Assembly (NCBI RefSeq): GCF_021869535.1
Contig: NW_026262581.1
Location: 100,306,271 to 100,370,270, forward strand
Origin: Mytilus californianus
Taxonomy: Eukaryota; Mollusca; Bivalvia; Mytilida; Mytilidae
Length of the DNA: 64,000 bases
Direction of reading: 5' to 3'
The notes under the pieces are model-generated. The model did no database searches. It was not told where the DNA came from and saw only the letters and a program-made list of their open reading frames with translations. Shown one piece after another: positions 36,066 to 48,300 of the stretch; the first letter of the stretch is position 1; each line of letters begins with the position of its first letter. The position numbers were made by a program, and so were the translations under genes.

Positions 36066-36643
36066 GTACCTTTAAAGTTTTTTTAGTCACTAAAATGAGA
36101 TTTAAAATAAGTAGGGTTGAGATCTCAAAACATTTTCCCCGCCGTATATTCGTGTCTTCCCTGGTAAGAAACAAAATCAATGGTTGTCTCAGTTCATAAC
36201 TTAATGATTTTGTTATTTGGAGAATATGGTGCAAATGGAATAACTTTTAAATAGAGCACTTACTAAAATTGTCGTACATCGAATGATACTTTGTAACATC
36301 CGATTCGAGGGGCAAGGTTCTAGTACCGGGCGCCAATTTAGATAATAAAACGTACGTACAACGAGTTTTTTACTCAATGGTTCGATTCACATAGCATATG
36401 ATGTGTCCGCGTATTGGGCTACTGTAACAGTTACCAGCCATCTACAAAATGCGAAGCCCCGTGAAATGAACCGTAAAAGTAATTTCGTTTTTCTTTTGTA
36501 TACGTTAAGACGATCAGGGTGTTCTTGTTTTAATTCATCTTAATTGTTAATTTATTATGGTAGCATAAGCTACAACTTTGAATAACATATATATATGGTT
36601 CAAAAAGTATTTAGTTTGCTTAATATGTTTGTATATATACATA
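36066..36643. other. No gene seen
   Basis: Unrecognised. It ends in TTGTATATATACATA, which recurs after the SINE. Confidence 0.4.
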
Positions 36644-36940
36644 ATTCATCTGATCTGTAACAATCCCATCTTCATGCCTTATATATCATGTACTGTGTTA
36701 CGACGCTAGATTAAAACTGACGAGGAAAGGTAACATCCGGCCACCGAAAGCTTTATTTTTGTAGAGCCTAGGTGGTCGAGTGGTCTAGCGCGTCGGGCAT
36801 AGTGCAAGGCGATTTGGTGCCACGATATCTCAGTAGCATGAGTTCGAATCCCGGCAAGGGAAGAACAAAAAATTTGCGCAAGCAAATTTACAATTCTAAC
36901 ATTGTTGGGCTGATGTTTAGACGAATTGTATATATACATA
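36644..36940 (+). mobile_element. tRNA-derived SINE
   Basis: A polymerase III box A (TGGTCGAGTGG, 36773-36783) fits the consensus exactly and a box B (GTTCGAATC, 36842-36850) fits exactly. The head resembles a tRNA but lacks a clean acceptor or T stem. The tail runs GGGAAGAACAAAAAATTTGC to ACATTGTTGGGCTGATGTTT and an AT-rich end. TTGTATATATACATA occurs at 36629 and 36926 and may be the target duplication, although the right copy could be the element's own AT tail. I recall similar sequences in mussels. Confidence 0.7.
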
Positions 36941-38560
36941 TATACTCATGTGATTTGATTATTTGAAAAAAGAAATAAGTCTGTCGGTTACATTTATTTG
37001 CAATGCTCTATATGTACACTCATACTATGATGATGTGATAAGTGTTATCAACCTATTTATGAATATGATGTGAATCTAAGATTTATTATTTGAACAAGAC
37101 TTGAAGTGATTTTCTAAAGCTCGTCATAATTTTATGACAAATTTTACTTAATATTGTTAGCATTATGATGGGAATTTGTCTCTCGCGACATTTATATTAT
37201 TTTATGGTACTTAAAAGGACAACCGAGATTGATTTTCTCATTTCTGCAAACTAATTAACTTTAACAGCCGGGTACAAAGGTCTACTAACATAAAGCATTT
37301 AGTCAAAATATATATACTTGTTCCACTTAACTGAATTACTTCATATCCATAATGGCTTTTGGATCCAAAGTTCAGCCACCGTAATTGTTTAAAATTTTGC
37401 TGACAAATAACATGAGTTTTTGGGGGGAAATCCCAATTGTTTAATCAGATGAATAGCAAATAAACTCACAAAATGCAAAAATAAACTAATCACGAAAAAC
37501 TGGATATCCACCGGCATAAAACTCGCATATTTCACCTTATAATTTCATCTCGGATCTTTTTTCGTGTATGCTGAACACGAAATCTACACATGTGGCAAAA
37601 TTTTAAGCAAAATATCACTAGGCCTACCAATTTTTTTTACCAAATTTGTAGGAAACAAAATTATTTTCAGAGATAAGCCAAATAAACCCGATGATTACAT
37701 TATTTTTGTTGCACATCTCTAAAAGAAATATTCAGTACAACCAAGTCTGGTTACACAATACAGAGTTTTCTTTGACATCTCGCTGCCTATTTTGGGGACT
37801 GATTATCTCGGATTAGGTAATATATATATTAGCTTACACCAAAATCAAGTTGAAATTCCAACCTTTAACTTCATATCTTTCGCAGGGGTTAAATAATGCT
37901 TAAGATTTCTAATTTAAACACGCTAACAATTCTTCCTGATCTTCTTTAAAATTGGTTTTATCAGGGTTTGTTTTTCATTTTAGTTGTCAGATAATCATAG
38001 ATTGTTGCATGTTATTTTCCATATTATTTATCAAATTAAAAATTCCTAATAAAGTTCAAAGGGCAACTATTGGTCGGAAGTTAATACCAGGGAAGATGTT
38101 AAAAACGATAACCCGTCCAGGGAACCTAAGTACGCACCGGTTTTTTGTTGGATTTTGTCTTGCTCATTGTTTTTTTTTTCTTTGAAGTATTTTGTGGACT
38201 GTTATTTGTTTGTTGGTCAATGTTATTTTGACCGTGGTGATGTCTGTCTGTCCGGTCTCGCTCCTTTGTGAGTTCATGCGATTCCATCAGTTTCTGTTTG
38301 ATACCCTGATTTGTCTCTTCCTTATCGATTTACGAGATTTGAACATCGGTAAAGTACTGTCGCCTTAATTTTTTTAACTAAATGTTTTTGATTGCCCCCT
38401 TGGTAATTCACTTCCTCTCCTTAAAAAAACTTAGCCTCTTACTCTTATACTGCTTGTTTTTTTTTTTTATTTGTCTACTGTTTGAATGTCTCCTATAAAG
38501 TGTCCTTTTAAAGATTTCTGGAGTTGCGTGATAATTCCTACTGTCACTTTTTTGCCTTTT
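36941..38560. other. No gene seen
   Basis: AT-rich. ORFs are short and featureless. The segment 37990-38350 resembles a degenerate interspersed repeat but could not be matched inside the window. Confidence 0.4.
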
Positions 38561-38564
38561 TTAC

Positions 38565-38775
38565 AATATTGATTGATTGATGATTGCTTTACGCCGCATC
38601 AGCCATATCTTCCACAATAAGAATCAAGTTAGAGGCCTTTTAGTCTCCACGATATCAGTCAAGGCAACAGGCAAACTTGACCATCAAGGTCGTTTAACGA
38701 TGTCAGTTTAGGTTAAAAGAAGAAACATTGGGAAAGAACAGTCGGAACCATTTGAACCCCATTCAGAGGTAGACT
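38565..38775 (+). repeat. Probable interspersed repeat with GATTGATTGATGATTGCTT start
   Basis: Begins TTGATTGATTGATGATTGCT and TACGCCGCATCAGCCATATC. A similar start (GAGTGTTGCTTGCTTAACGT) occurs near 44655. Assignment as a dispersed repeat is from remembered molluscan sequence and is weak. Confidence 0.35.
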
Positions 38776-39539
38776 TGGTGTTTCGACAAATTAAATATCT
38801 ACTATTGTGCATCACTAGTCATACGATGTTTAAGTTATATTTACTTCAGTAACAAGTGTTGCGACCAGGAACATGTTAAAATCACGTATAATGTACTTTA
38901 TGGACGGAAAGAGTGTAACACATAGCGAAAACTATTAATATTTGAACTATTATTCATCTTTGATATAAACAACAATAAACCTCTTTGAAAAATTAGTCAA
39001 TTCTGAATCCTGTGATTTATATTTAAACATATTTAAGCAGTGTAGATAACAAGGCAATATATTATGACAATGGTAACAAGAAAAGTGGATTACTCTCAAC
39101 ACAGGTCATTCGAAACGAGGTGACTAAATATCTGGTACAAGTATACTGATATGAACGTTCTGTACTGTAAGGGGACGACCATTTGATATTCTGGGGGGGC
39201 CAGGAGGATTTGTTTTGGATCGGTTATTTATTTTTGTAAACTAAGAGGACAGATTATCTATTTTCTGCACTATTGAAGCAAGATTTTTCATTTTCATTAA
39301 AGCAAGGGACTGATTATTTATTTTCACAACTATATTTATATATTCAAAAACATACAATTTTTAAATTATTTGTTTATTATAAATAATTCATGTATAGTCA
39401 AGTCATTATGTACCATTTAATCAGAATTAATTATTATCCTCTGCAGAAATGAATCTCCCATATTCCCCAATGCATATACATGTATTGCATACATACACAC
39501 TATTAAAGTTTGTTTGAAACTAAGGCTCTTTTAAAAGTA

Positions 39540-39690
39540 TTGGCAAACATGTTTTGCCGAGCGGAGCGAGGCAAAATTTTTTTTGAAGGGTTTTTGAACC
39601 GCTGAAGGCCCAAGAAGCTATAGAACAAATGATGCAAAATCATGCCTTTTGGGTGTTCCACAGACCCTTTCTTAAACTGAAAATGCAAGT
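39540..39690. repeat. GCCGAGCGGAGCGAGG-type repeat inside transposon
   Basis: GCCGAGCGGAGCGAGGCAAA followed by eight T, related to 16336. It is nested within the 39171-40575 element. Confidence 0.45.
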
Positions 39691-40198
39691 TCTGTTTTAA
39701 TAATTTTATGACAATATTTTGGTCTCAAAGCAAAATCACGTTATAGATTCAGTGTAAGACTTAAGTTTCTAGGAACAACATCAAAAGACAAATATGCATG
39801 ATAAAGCAAAAATGTAATTCACATAGTTAAGTCTGTGGCTGCTGTGTTTTTTTCAAACTCATGATCAAGTTCATAATAAAATTACTAAATTACAAAATGA
39901 ATGCAACACTAACAGAATACAGAAGGGCAATCAATGAACAAAAGACAAATAAATAAGAAACATTAATCCCGAAAAGTCAGGGGCTACGTCTGAGGGAGAA
40001 CAGAACTTGCTTCTTGCAAGGCACTCACGGTGAACACAATTTGATATGGAGACAAGCGTTTGGTTTTGAAATTTCCTACATGAGGCATTTGTCTCAATGT
40101 AGTTACGGCCCTGATTTAATAAAAGTGAGGTAAGTGTTCCTGAGACGATTAACCTCAAGTTAAATGAAACCAATTTTCTGACATTTCAATAGATATAA

Positions 40199-40275
40199 GA
40201 AGATGTGGTATGAATGCCAATGAGACAACTCTCCATCCAAGTCAAAATTTATAAAAGTAAACCATTATAGGTCAC
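40199..40275 (+). repeat. R1 fragment inside transposon
   Basis: GAAGATGTGGTATGAATGCC followed by AATGAGACAACTCTCCATCC. Only the proximal end is present. Confidence 0.75.
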
Positions 40276-40531
40276 AGCAAGTATATTTAAATAATATTTA
40301 TACTTTTATTATTAATTTAAAAGATATGGGAAGTGTTTCTCGATTTTTTTTTTTGGAAAAAAGATGAATTTATGAAGAATCTGGTGCCATCTCATACTTT
40401 CGATTAGACCTGCTGAGTTATTTATTTTCAATACATTGCAAGTCAGGTAATTTATTTTCAAACTACCACAGAACAAACCATTTATTTTTGTGATAATCAA
40501 GGCTGAGTTATTTATTTTCAAAATCCTCCTG

Positions 40532-40553
40532 CCCCCCCCCCCCCCCCCCCCCC
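40532..40553 (+). repeat. Run of 22 C
   Basis: The homopolymer lies within the right terminal repeat, whose left counterpart has only 7 G. Expansion or an assembly artefact is likely. Confidence 0.9.
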
Positions 40554-40583
40554 AGAATATCAAATGGTCGTCCCCTAATATAA

Positions 40584-40773
40584 ATTATGTCGTTTGTTTT
40601 TCTCGTTTGAATTGTTTTGCATTTTTCATGTCGGGGCCTTTTTATAGCTGGCTATACGGTATGCGTTTTTCGCATTGTTATAAAGCCGTATGGTGACCTA
40701 TAATTGCTTATATCCACCTCTGGTGGATGGTTTTCTCGTCGGCAATCATACCACATTTCCTCATTTTTATATT
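40584..40773 (-). repeat. R1 fragment
   Basis: Immediately right of the transposon. TTTTTCTCGTTTGAATTG, ATGTCGGGGCCTTTTTATAG, TAAAGCCGTATGGTGACC and GGCAATCATACCACATTTCC occur in the order expected for reversed R1. Confidence 0.75.
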
Positions 40774-41600
40774 TAAGGACCTTGGAGCACATTCACATTC
40801 AATACTTAATGTAATGCACATACCACATATTGACTAATACCTATGCTACGAAATCGGTAAAAAATATGGAAAAACTAAAAAATTTCTGAAGATTTCATTA
40901 AGATAATATATATTCTTATGTCACTGTTTTAAAAAATTAGAAGAAACAACTATACTTACAAGATAGACGAAAATCTTTATATGCTTAATTTTATAAAAAT
41001 AAAATTTAGTTTGAGTAATAGACTAGTAGTCCCTGCTATACCAGTACCAAACACCATGCATTTGACTATGATAATTTGTTGACAATAGTGATAAAACCAA
41101 TTATGATATTGCTAGTTCAAAGCAATGTTGATTTCGATAACGAGCTATGCAACCACGGAGAAAAAGTTGAGTGTATATACAGTTACTTGCTTTTTGTTAA
41201 TTTCCAAAACAAGTACTGAAAAGATGTGACATAATTCATGGATTTACAAATTCACGCTGGACTGAACTTCATGGCATGTCTGAAAGACTGAATCTCCCTA
41301 TCTTGAAAAACTTTTGAATTATGAGACACCAACATACATATATGCAAATCAGCACTGTAGCTATAATTATGAATATACGAGTATGGTTAACGCATAACAC
41401 ACGTTACTTGATAAACCTTTATTTCCATCGCTCGAAAAACAAAAGCTCGAGAAGTCAGATACATAGTTTCTTTTTTGTTGGAAACATTAAAATATAAAGG
41501 ATCTAAACAGAACATCTAAAGCAGTATTCAGACGACTTTATTCAAGAGAAATGCAAAATTGGTCATTATCAGACAGTTATATAGTTTGTAAACTCAATTT
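40774..41600. other. No gene seen
   Basis: AT-rich, nothing recognised. Confidence 0.4.
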
Positions 41601-41604
41601 TTAT

Positions 41605-42085
41605 GAGATCCAAACGGTAAAAAAAGTCAGAAGACACCAAAGAGACAATAAAAACCCGTAAGTCGAAAAAAACGAAAATATCATGTAGAAAATCGAAAAA
41701 CGACGAAAGACAGAGAACAGCCTACTAAACAAAAAATACATAGGAAACGTAAGACTGAGCATCGCGAACCACGCCAAAAACGGGGTGATTTCAAGCGCTA
41801 TAGGAGGATAATCAAATCCGCATCCATTTGTGGTAACCGTCCTATTGCATATTGCAAGTACACATTCTGCGAGAAGTCTTATTCGGTTATGTCACAATCG
41901 AGGAAAAGAGAATGGGATTATTGCTACGACAATTGGAACATATCTGTGGTCATCTGTGAGACATATTCCCTAATAGTCAACCAAATCGTGATGGCGACCA
42001 TAAAACTTTCGAATGATGACCACAACTTTCCCACTAGGAATCCTCGGTGTAAGCAGCAATGCTTTATCAAGTATCATCTTAATGT
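41605..42085 (+). repeat. Probable dispersed repeat (CATCGCGAACCACGCC type)
   Basis: Blocks such as AAGACTGAGCATCGCGAACC, GGTAACCGTCCTATTGCAT, GTGATGGCGACCATAAAACT and AATCCTCGGTGTAAGCAGC, in this order, fit a mussel repeat known to me from memory. No other copy occurs in the window. The 67-codon ORF inside is not considered real. Confidence 0.4.
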
Positions 42086-43320
42086 GAATTAAAGTTTCAG
42101 TTGTATTACGAACAAATGTTGCGCAGAAGAGACGTTGATTAAATACTAAGAGGCCCGTGCGCCCTTCTGGGGAAATGGTAGTAATAGTTTAACACCTGAA
42201 GAATCGAAATACGGAGTCAAATTAAATAAAGCACGTAACTAAATTAAGTTAAGATGTTCCTATATATATATTTGTAATAAACAATAATAAAGATTTCTAT
42301 AACAATTGAAAGTCTATTCTATATTTATACATATATGACAATAAGTAAATAAACATATACAACGGCAATATATTCCAACAAAGGTCACAAGAAAATGTGA
42401 TGCTTTTTACTTAGGTCATGTGAACTATGTTATCGTCCCTACGTTCACTTTTTGAGGCGAAATTAGACTGAGAATATTCTTAGTAGCTGACCGTTAAGAG
42501 ATTTAGAGTATCTTTTACTACAATAAATATATTGTGCATGCAATTTTACAGGTGAACTTGCTGAACATTGATAAACAATATTTTAAAATTGGGAAATTGT
42601 ATGAAAACCGCATGACTAGTTTGAAACTATTTATCCTTATTTGACATCGTTTTCAAGTGATCAATAACATATCGTAATAAAAAAAAACTTGTCCTTAAAA
42701 AAAATCAAATGATATGATGGCTACGCGCTCAGCACGTGTTTTTTTGGAATAACCTATATTAGGTATGCTCTTGACCAACTGTTTTGGATAGCCAAGTTTC
42801 CTACAAAGAAGTATGCATATATGGACCACTAGTTTAACTATGGTAGTAGGATCATTCGTTTTTGATGGACACACAAATGTAACGCTCAATCAAAAGCGCC
42901 AACTCTTCATCACAGAAGATGCTCCAATTGTGGTACACTAAAAAGCATTTTACATTGGATACCCCGAGATAACAGATAAATTTCAATAATATAGCAATGC
43001 GTGACACCAAATATAGACACCTTGATGTCCCTATACGGCATTTTGACGACGGGCAAATTCCTAAAATGTATGACAAGATCTTAAATTGCCTTCAGTCTTG
43101 ACAAGTTCTAAATATATTCAAACCACAGATACGACAAAAAAGATTTATTCCATATTAGTAGGTTCAATACTTTTAGCCCACTTTCAGTAACTGCGGGCAT
43201 TCCTTGATGATGTATAACATTGTTTATTTTGTTTTCAATTGTGCTCGTGTTATCTATTTAACCGTAATTCAAACGCCTTTCCTATATTGAGTTTTGTAAT
43301 GTATGTTCTTTAATGTAGCT
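42086..43320. other. Partly duplicated spacer; no gene
   Basis: 42350-42450 (GGCAATATATTCCAACAAAG, GGTCATGTGAACTATG) resembles 39052-39130. 43170-43300 resembles the right ends of copies A and B (AACTGCGGGCATTCC against AACTGCGACCATTCT). A third, shorter remnant of the A/B block is therefore likely here. Confidence 0.45.
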
Positions 43321-43324
43321 ATTG

Positions 43325-43445
43325 TCGGTGCTTTGGATTTGCACAAATTGGCATTTCATTTGCGCAAAAGCATCTGTCATTGCGCCACAACCCATATTTC
43401 ATTTGCGCCAAAACACAATATTCCATTTGCGCCAACAATACAAGT
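43325..43445 (+). repeat. Short tandem repeat with CATTTGCGCC units
   Basis: Imperfect units of about 27-30 bp around GCATTTCATTTGCGC, TCATTGCGCCACAACC, TTTCATTTGCGCCAAAA and TTCCATTTGCGCCAACA. It forms part of a chance 76-codon ORF. Confidence 0.55.
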
Positions 43446-43465
43446 AAATAGTGAATATAATAGTA

Positions 43466-43510
43466 TAAAAATAAGGAGATGTGGTATAATTGCTAATGAG
43501 ATAAGAAAGC
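43466..43510 (+). repeat. R1 scrap
   Basis: TAAGGAGATGTGGTATAATT followed by GCTAATGAGATAAGAAAGC. This is the proximal end only. Confidence 0.65.
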
Positions 43511-45189
43511 TTAAATACTTGGGATCCCAGTAAAGCCTTGTTAAAAGTTTCTTATTAATAATAAAAGGATATATGAAATTAAGATAGAAGGCCATATTTG
43601 CTCTGTTGTTCAGATCAGAAGTACCTGTTTTTGTACTGCTAAACTTCCGGGCACCAGTAAATATCAAATAAGAAAGAAATTTATTCAATTATAGCAATGC
43701 AGAATGGCATTAAAAGAAAAAAAATGAGTTACATGAAACAACACAATATGAAAATATCGTATATAAGAACACATATTCGCACTTACTGAAAGTAGGTTCA
43801 AGATATCCTATATCTGTTCAAATATCGGTCCCGATGCTTCTTAATAAAGTCCTTAAAAGCAACGCCAGCAATGGTTTTAGAAAAAAAAACATGATGCCGT
43901 GCTATGCTTTTAATGTATTTGTAAAGATATTACAATAGCTTTGAAATTCAGAAACTACATTTAGAAGCCCCTTAAACACAAGAACAGATCGAATACACCA
44001 CTACCACATCGCTAATGGAGGATTGTCGTTGAACTTCTGAATATTTATAATTCTGTATGAATGAACTGAAGATATTGCGTGCCAAGAAATAGTTCACATG
44101 GATATATAAAGATTTGTTTTCGCATTTCCAATAATTAACTTTGTATAATTAACAAACGTGTAATGATGTATACCAAAAACAAGTTAATAACATAAATTAA
44201 AGTACCCTCAACTCAAACTAACCTTTCCGGTTGTTATTTATTTTTTGTTACAAACCAATTTTAGCATTTTATCAACTTTTAATGTACTATAATTGTAATT
44301 AGTTTAAAATCCAGAGTACATTTCCAGTGCTAACTGATTGAACGATATATGATAATTTTTAGTTGACATTTATGTCATTAATTTTGATCACTAAAAGTGC
44401 TTATTTTTGGCCTGACTAACCGAATATTTCAATATTTTATGTACAGATTTAATTTAAGTTGGTATCCTATTTTTTATATTTACATAATAAATGCTAAAAA
44501 TAAGGTGACACCATTCATGTCTGCACATCATAGAAAAAATCATATGTACATTTCAGGAACTGAGACCATTTAGAATTAAGAACTTGTACATATATCAACT
44601 CAACAATTCATTGTACTTTAAGATAAATGATTTCGATGTCATCTTGATTTATTGAGTGTTGCTTGCTTAACGTCCTATATGTTCTCTTTACAATGCGAGC
44701 ATATTTGGTACCAAAATTGCATAACGCCAAACACTCCACTTAACTTAAAGAAAAAAATAACCAATACTACAAACACATACAGGACTCTATGGAATACTTA
44801 CATGGCCAGTTCATAATTAAATCATGACCATTAAGGATCTGAAATGGGAACAATGATTTAATGGAAATTACGCAACGTATGTTCGACTTGCATGCTGATC
44901 CATTGCAAAAGAACTGTCTAAATTTGATAAATTTTACATCATTATTTTTTCAACTGAAAATTCCAAATCAAATGTGAATATTTCTCAGTTTATTTTGGGA
45001 ATTGTATCTCATATATGCATTCCTCTCCTATTTACCCCCTCCCCGAAGAAAAAACATTTTTTATATCTGTGGAACGAATGCTATGATTTATGGAGAGAAA
45101 AAATCCAATCAAATTCGAGGAAATAACCAATCGTATATCTCCTTATTTTAATCAGGAAAAACATGTATTGATATTCTTCATCTTCATGC

Positions 45190-45190
<1 letters not shown>
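43511..45190. other. No gene seen
   Basis: About 1.7 kb of AT-rich sequence with no supportable feature. Confidence 0.4.

Positions 45191-45230
<40 letters not shown>
45191..45230 (+). repeat. (GATT)10 microsatellite
   Basis: Ten perfect tetranucleotide units. Confidence 0.95.
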
Positions 45231-46840
45231 AACATTGTTCCGGTGTAAAAAAAAAATGGTTAAAAATGGTTAAATCGAAACGACACATTTACTGGTAGGT
45301 CTTATCAAAATTAATTAGGCTGGATTTACTTCTAAAACAAAATGAAATATATTATCTACAAAAAAAATACAAAAATGCTTAGAAATATATCAAAAAACAA
45401 CTTTTGTCTTTTGAACGTTAGGGTTGCTTCCTTACTATATGTTTGTTGTCAACCAATTGGTTCTGTCCTTTCAATAAGGGATATATCAAGGAAAGTGTAT
45501 ATCAGTTTTAATACGCCAATTATCCAGAAAAGTCAAGAATGGTTGTTTCGCGTGTTGGGTGTATACAGTTACAAAAAAATTGTATGTTCACTATTACGAT
45601 GGACCCATATACAGTTAATGCTACATACTACTGAGTCATAACTTGGGTTTTTTCGTGATTTTTAAAAAGCATCAACATTTGAAACTCAACATAAACATCA
45701 GTTTCATTTTTGTTGAAAGAATGTTGGTTAAAATGCCCATGTATATAACAGCGTTGTTTGTGTAAAATAATCAAATCATAAATATTACATAAAACATATT
45801 CATTTTGTTTTTCTCATTGATAACACTGGGTAACCATGCTGTTTTAATACCCTTTCTTCGAATTTCATTTCATAATCTTTATGTGATTTTTGGTTTTGAA
45901 AATTGGACCCATTCCTCTCCCTTGTTTAATAATATTGCGCTGTTAATAATTGAAAATGCATTGTTATACCATATTTTGTACAAACATAAAAACGCCTCTT
46001 CTATATGGTAGAAACAAGAGAGAGTCCAATTTTCCAACAAAAAATCAAATAAAAATCTTGCACAGTGCAGTTGTACGTGATCTTAAACGTGTAAGGTGAT
46101 CACAGTTGGCCTACTGACCCAGTGTTCTAATAAGCACAGAATTGTATATTGTTTTGATATCAGTTTCATCAACTGGCCTTCAATTTCCGCTAATATCCAA
46201 AGTAAATTAAGGAGAAAAAAAACATCGTGATTTACGTCAATGACTGAAAAATATCAAATCACATTCGAAATATCGAATTATAGAAGAAAGGGGTGGACAA
46301 ATGATTAGAGGATAGTTCAAAAGTATTTATCAACATACTGGTTTTTAAAAATCAAATTGTAATCTAGCTTTCCTTTTTCAAGATAACCGATTTGCGAGTG
46401 GCAAAAACAAATGTTTTACAAAGCAAGGCGTTAACCATAAAATAATATCAGTTTAACCCATTTTCAACTCAGTTTCAGTCGTCTTTGTGCAAAATTAATT
46501 TATCATTGTATCTTGATTTTAAAGTAATAACCCATATAAATCTCTTAAGCTACACCCATATAGGTATATCACACCGATATTTAAAATGTGATTGACATCT
46601 CTTACTTACTCTATAATAAATAAAAGGACTATAAATACTCGGGGGTTATTTCATAAATTGGTAGAATCACTATAAATTCTCAACATGTCAAGTTAAATAG
46701 CTGGGATTTCTATTTATCTGAAATGTGAATAACACATGTTAATGGGTCGCTGGTAAAAATTACCGACGAAATATTATAGTGACAACAAAGACCGAGATTT
46801 TTTAAAAATCTTAACAATTTGGATAAGAGCTGAAAGACAT
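45231..46840. other. No gene seen
   Basis: ORFs at 45342 (99 codons) and 45805 (68 codons) show no domain or splice context. Confidence 0.4.
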
Positions 46841-46847
46841 TATATAC
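46841..46847 (+). promoter_or_regulatory. TATA-like element
   Basis: TATATAC lies 59 bases before the ATG of the 112-codon ORF. That is the right distance for a transcript start near 46870 and a short leader. TATA-like strings are common in such AT-rich DNA, so this is weak. Confidence 0.3.
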
Positions 46848-46899
46848 ACTCATCTTAGATTGAAATTCAACTGAGGCTGATTGGTGTTTACACTCCGGA

Positions 46900-47238
46900 A
46901 TGGTCTTAGACTGCAGTCATCAAAATTCGTCCATGTTTTTGTATGGACCTTGTAATAAATGCCAAGAGGAACATCCAGTGAAATCTCCAAGAACTAAGCC
47001 AAAGATGGGTTTGTCAGTTTCAATGACTGAAAACAATTCCAAAGTAACTAGAAAAGTAACATGGGCAGATGTAGACGATATTCGGATATTTAACGAAGAA
47101 CATGATGTGTTCAAGCCAGTTGTGTTAAATAAGAACTCAAAATCAAAAATAGAAAACTTAAAAAGATGTTTGAAACCAATACTTAAACATCGGACTACAA
47201 ATTGTGTAATAATTGTATATGAGGGTGACACACAATAA
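46900..47238 (+). CDS. Unidentified single-exon ORF with possible PP1-docking motif
   Basis: A 112-codon protein starting ATG at 46900, with a TATA-like box 59 bases upstream. I do not recognise the family. Visible features are two close cysteines (GPCNKCQEEH), a basic middle, RKVTWADVDDIRIFNEEHD at about residues 51-69, and a lysine-rich C-terminal third with KRCLKPILKHRT. KVTW fits the RVxF docking motif for protein phosphatase 1, and an acidic stretch after it is common in such regulators. Composition is more protein-like than neighbouring chance ORFs. An A run at 47443, about 205 bases after the stop, would also fit a retrocopy. It could be a real small gene, a retrocopy or chance. Confidence 0.45.
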   Translation: MVLDCSHQNSSMFLYGPCNKCQEEHPVKSPRTKPKMGLSVSMTENNSKVTRKVTWADVDDIRIFNEEHDVFKPVVLNKNSKSKIENLKRCLKPILKHRTTNCVIIVYEGDTQ

Positions 47239-48300
47239 CAGTGTGGACATTTTCACGAATCAGATAAGTAAAGACAATGATTGTGTTTTAAATGACGTTC
47301 ATATTTTCAATTTCTACAGAAATAGAAAATTAACGACGCTACCTCGCCATGGTGCTATTTAAATATTTTTTGTTATTGTTTTAGTTTTGTGTAATTGTTA
47401 CTTATGATCATCTGCACGTTAATGTTAGTATGCAAGCATTATATAAAAAAAAAAAAAATCTCTTCGTAGTGTGTTTTATCTCCTTGATTACTTTAGACTC
47501 AGTTTTTAGAAATATTGTACCAGAAACTTCAGACAGGGTGTACACAAAAGCCGAAAACTTTTCCAATCTAGTTTTTTGTTACTTTTCTTTTGTTCAATAT
47601 AGCTATTGTAACATTATTGTAACAGAAAACAGACAAACACCAAAACAAAAAAAATGAGAGGATGAAAACATAAGAAAACATCTTGCATGGTACAAAACAC
47701 GAGGCATGGTTAAGCATGTAATGTACAGATTCGTTTGCAGTAAACTTTCTGTAGCGTTATAGTTTTATGTCTTTAATAAAAACAAAAACAAAAACAAATA
47801 GGACTACTTAACAGTACAAGATATCCTTGGAATTAGAACATATATTTTAGGCTTGCCATGTATATGAATGGTAACTAATTCAATGAGCACGACAGGTTTC
47901 TGTGTTAACCTTCATCGGGTATCCTCCATAACAAAATTTTGGGAAACCAAATATATAAATCGTTTCGAAGCATCAAAACCTAAAAGAACCTACTCAAAAC
48001 AGACAAATCATTTGTTATCAATAGCAAATGTAAACTAAGTGTGCAAGCAAGTCATTACCATTTTTGCACAGATTGCGCAACAAATGAGGTAGTAGCCTTA
48101 AATTCTCCAAGTACACCAATACTTCTGTTTCTATACTGTTTCGAAACAGTTTAAGATGTTGGTTTTTTTTGTATCCATGACAATTTTGTTGCAAAGAATG
48201 TTGTGCTGTCAGTTTTGAAATGACTATTCAATTTTCGTTTGCTTTTATTTCATTGTAAAGACTAAATAGTATTGATACAAACAAAATTCTACACACATGC
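47239..48300. other. No further gene; poly(A)-like runs
   Basis: Contains an A-rich run at 47443-47457 and AATAAA at 47775 followed by AAAAACAAAAACAAAAAC. Either could mark the 3' end of a transcript or retrocopy. Confidence 0.35.

Larger units (their letters stand above)
39171..40575. mobile_element. Non-autonomous DNA transposon, 1,405 bp, TAA target duplication
   Basis: Left end GGGGACGACCATTTGATATT then CTGGGGGGGCCAGGAGGATT. The right end is its complement (AATCCTCC, a 22-C run, then AATATCAAATGGTCGTCCCC). TAA flanks both sides (39168-39170 and 40576-40578). The terminal repeats run about 45 bp. Near both ends, units of TTATTTATTTTCA recur, all in the same direction. There is no transposase. 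The interior contains the CGAGCGGAGCGAGG repeat at 39558 and an R1 fragment at 40200. The target duplication suits PIF/Harbinger or a relative. Its termini are unlike those of the element at 6.5 kb. Confidence 0.8.

Noticed and set aside
36773-36860. A tRNA gene
   Set aside because: Box A and B are good, but acceptor and T stems do not pair and a SINE-like tail follows, so this is a tRNA-derived SINE.
39931-40173. 80-codon minus-strand ORF
   Set aside because: Lies inside the 1.4-kb non-autonomous transposon and has no recognisable domain. Probably repeat-derived.
46920-47231. 103-codon minus-strand ORF
   Set aside because: Antisense of the 112-codon plus-strand ORF, whose composition is more protein-like.
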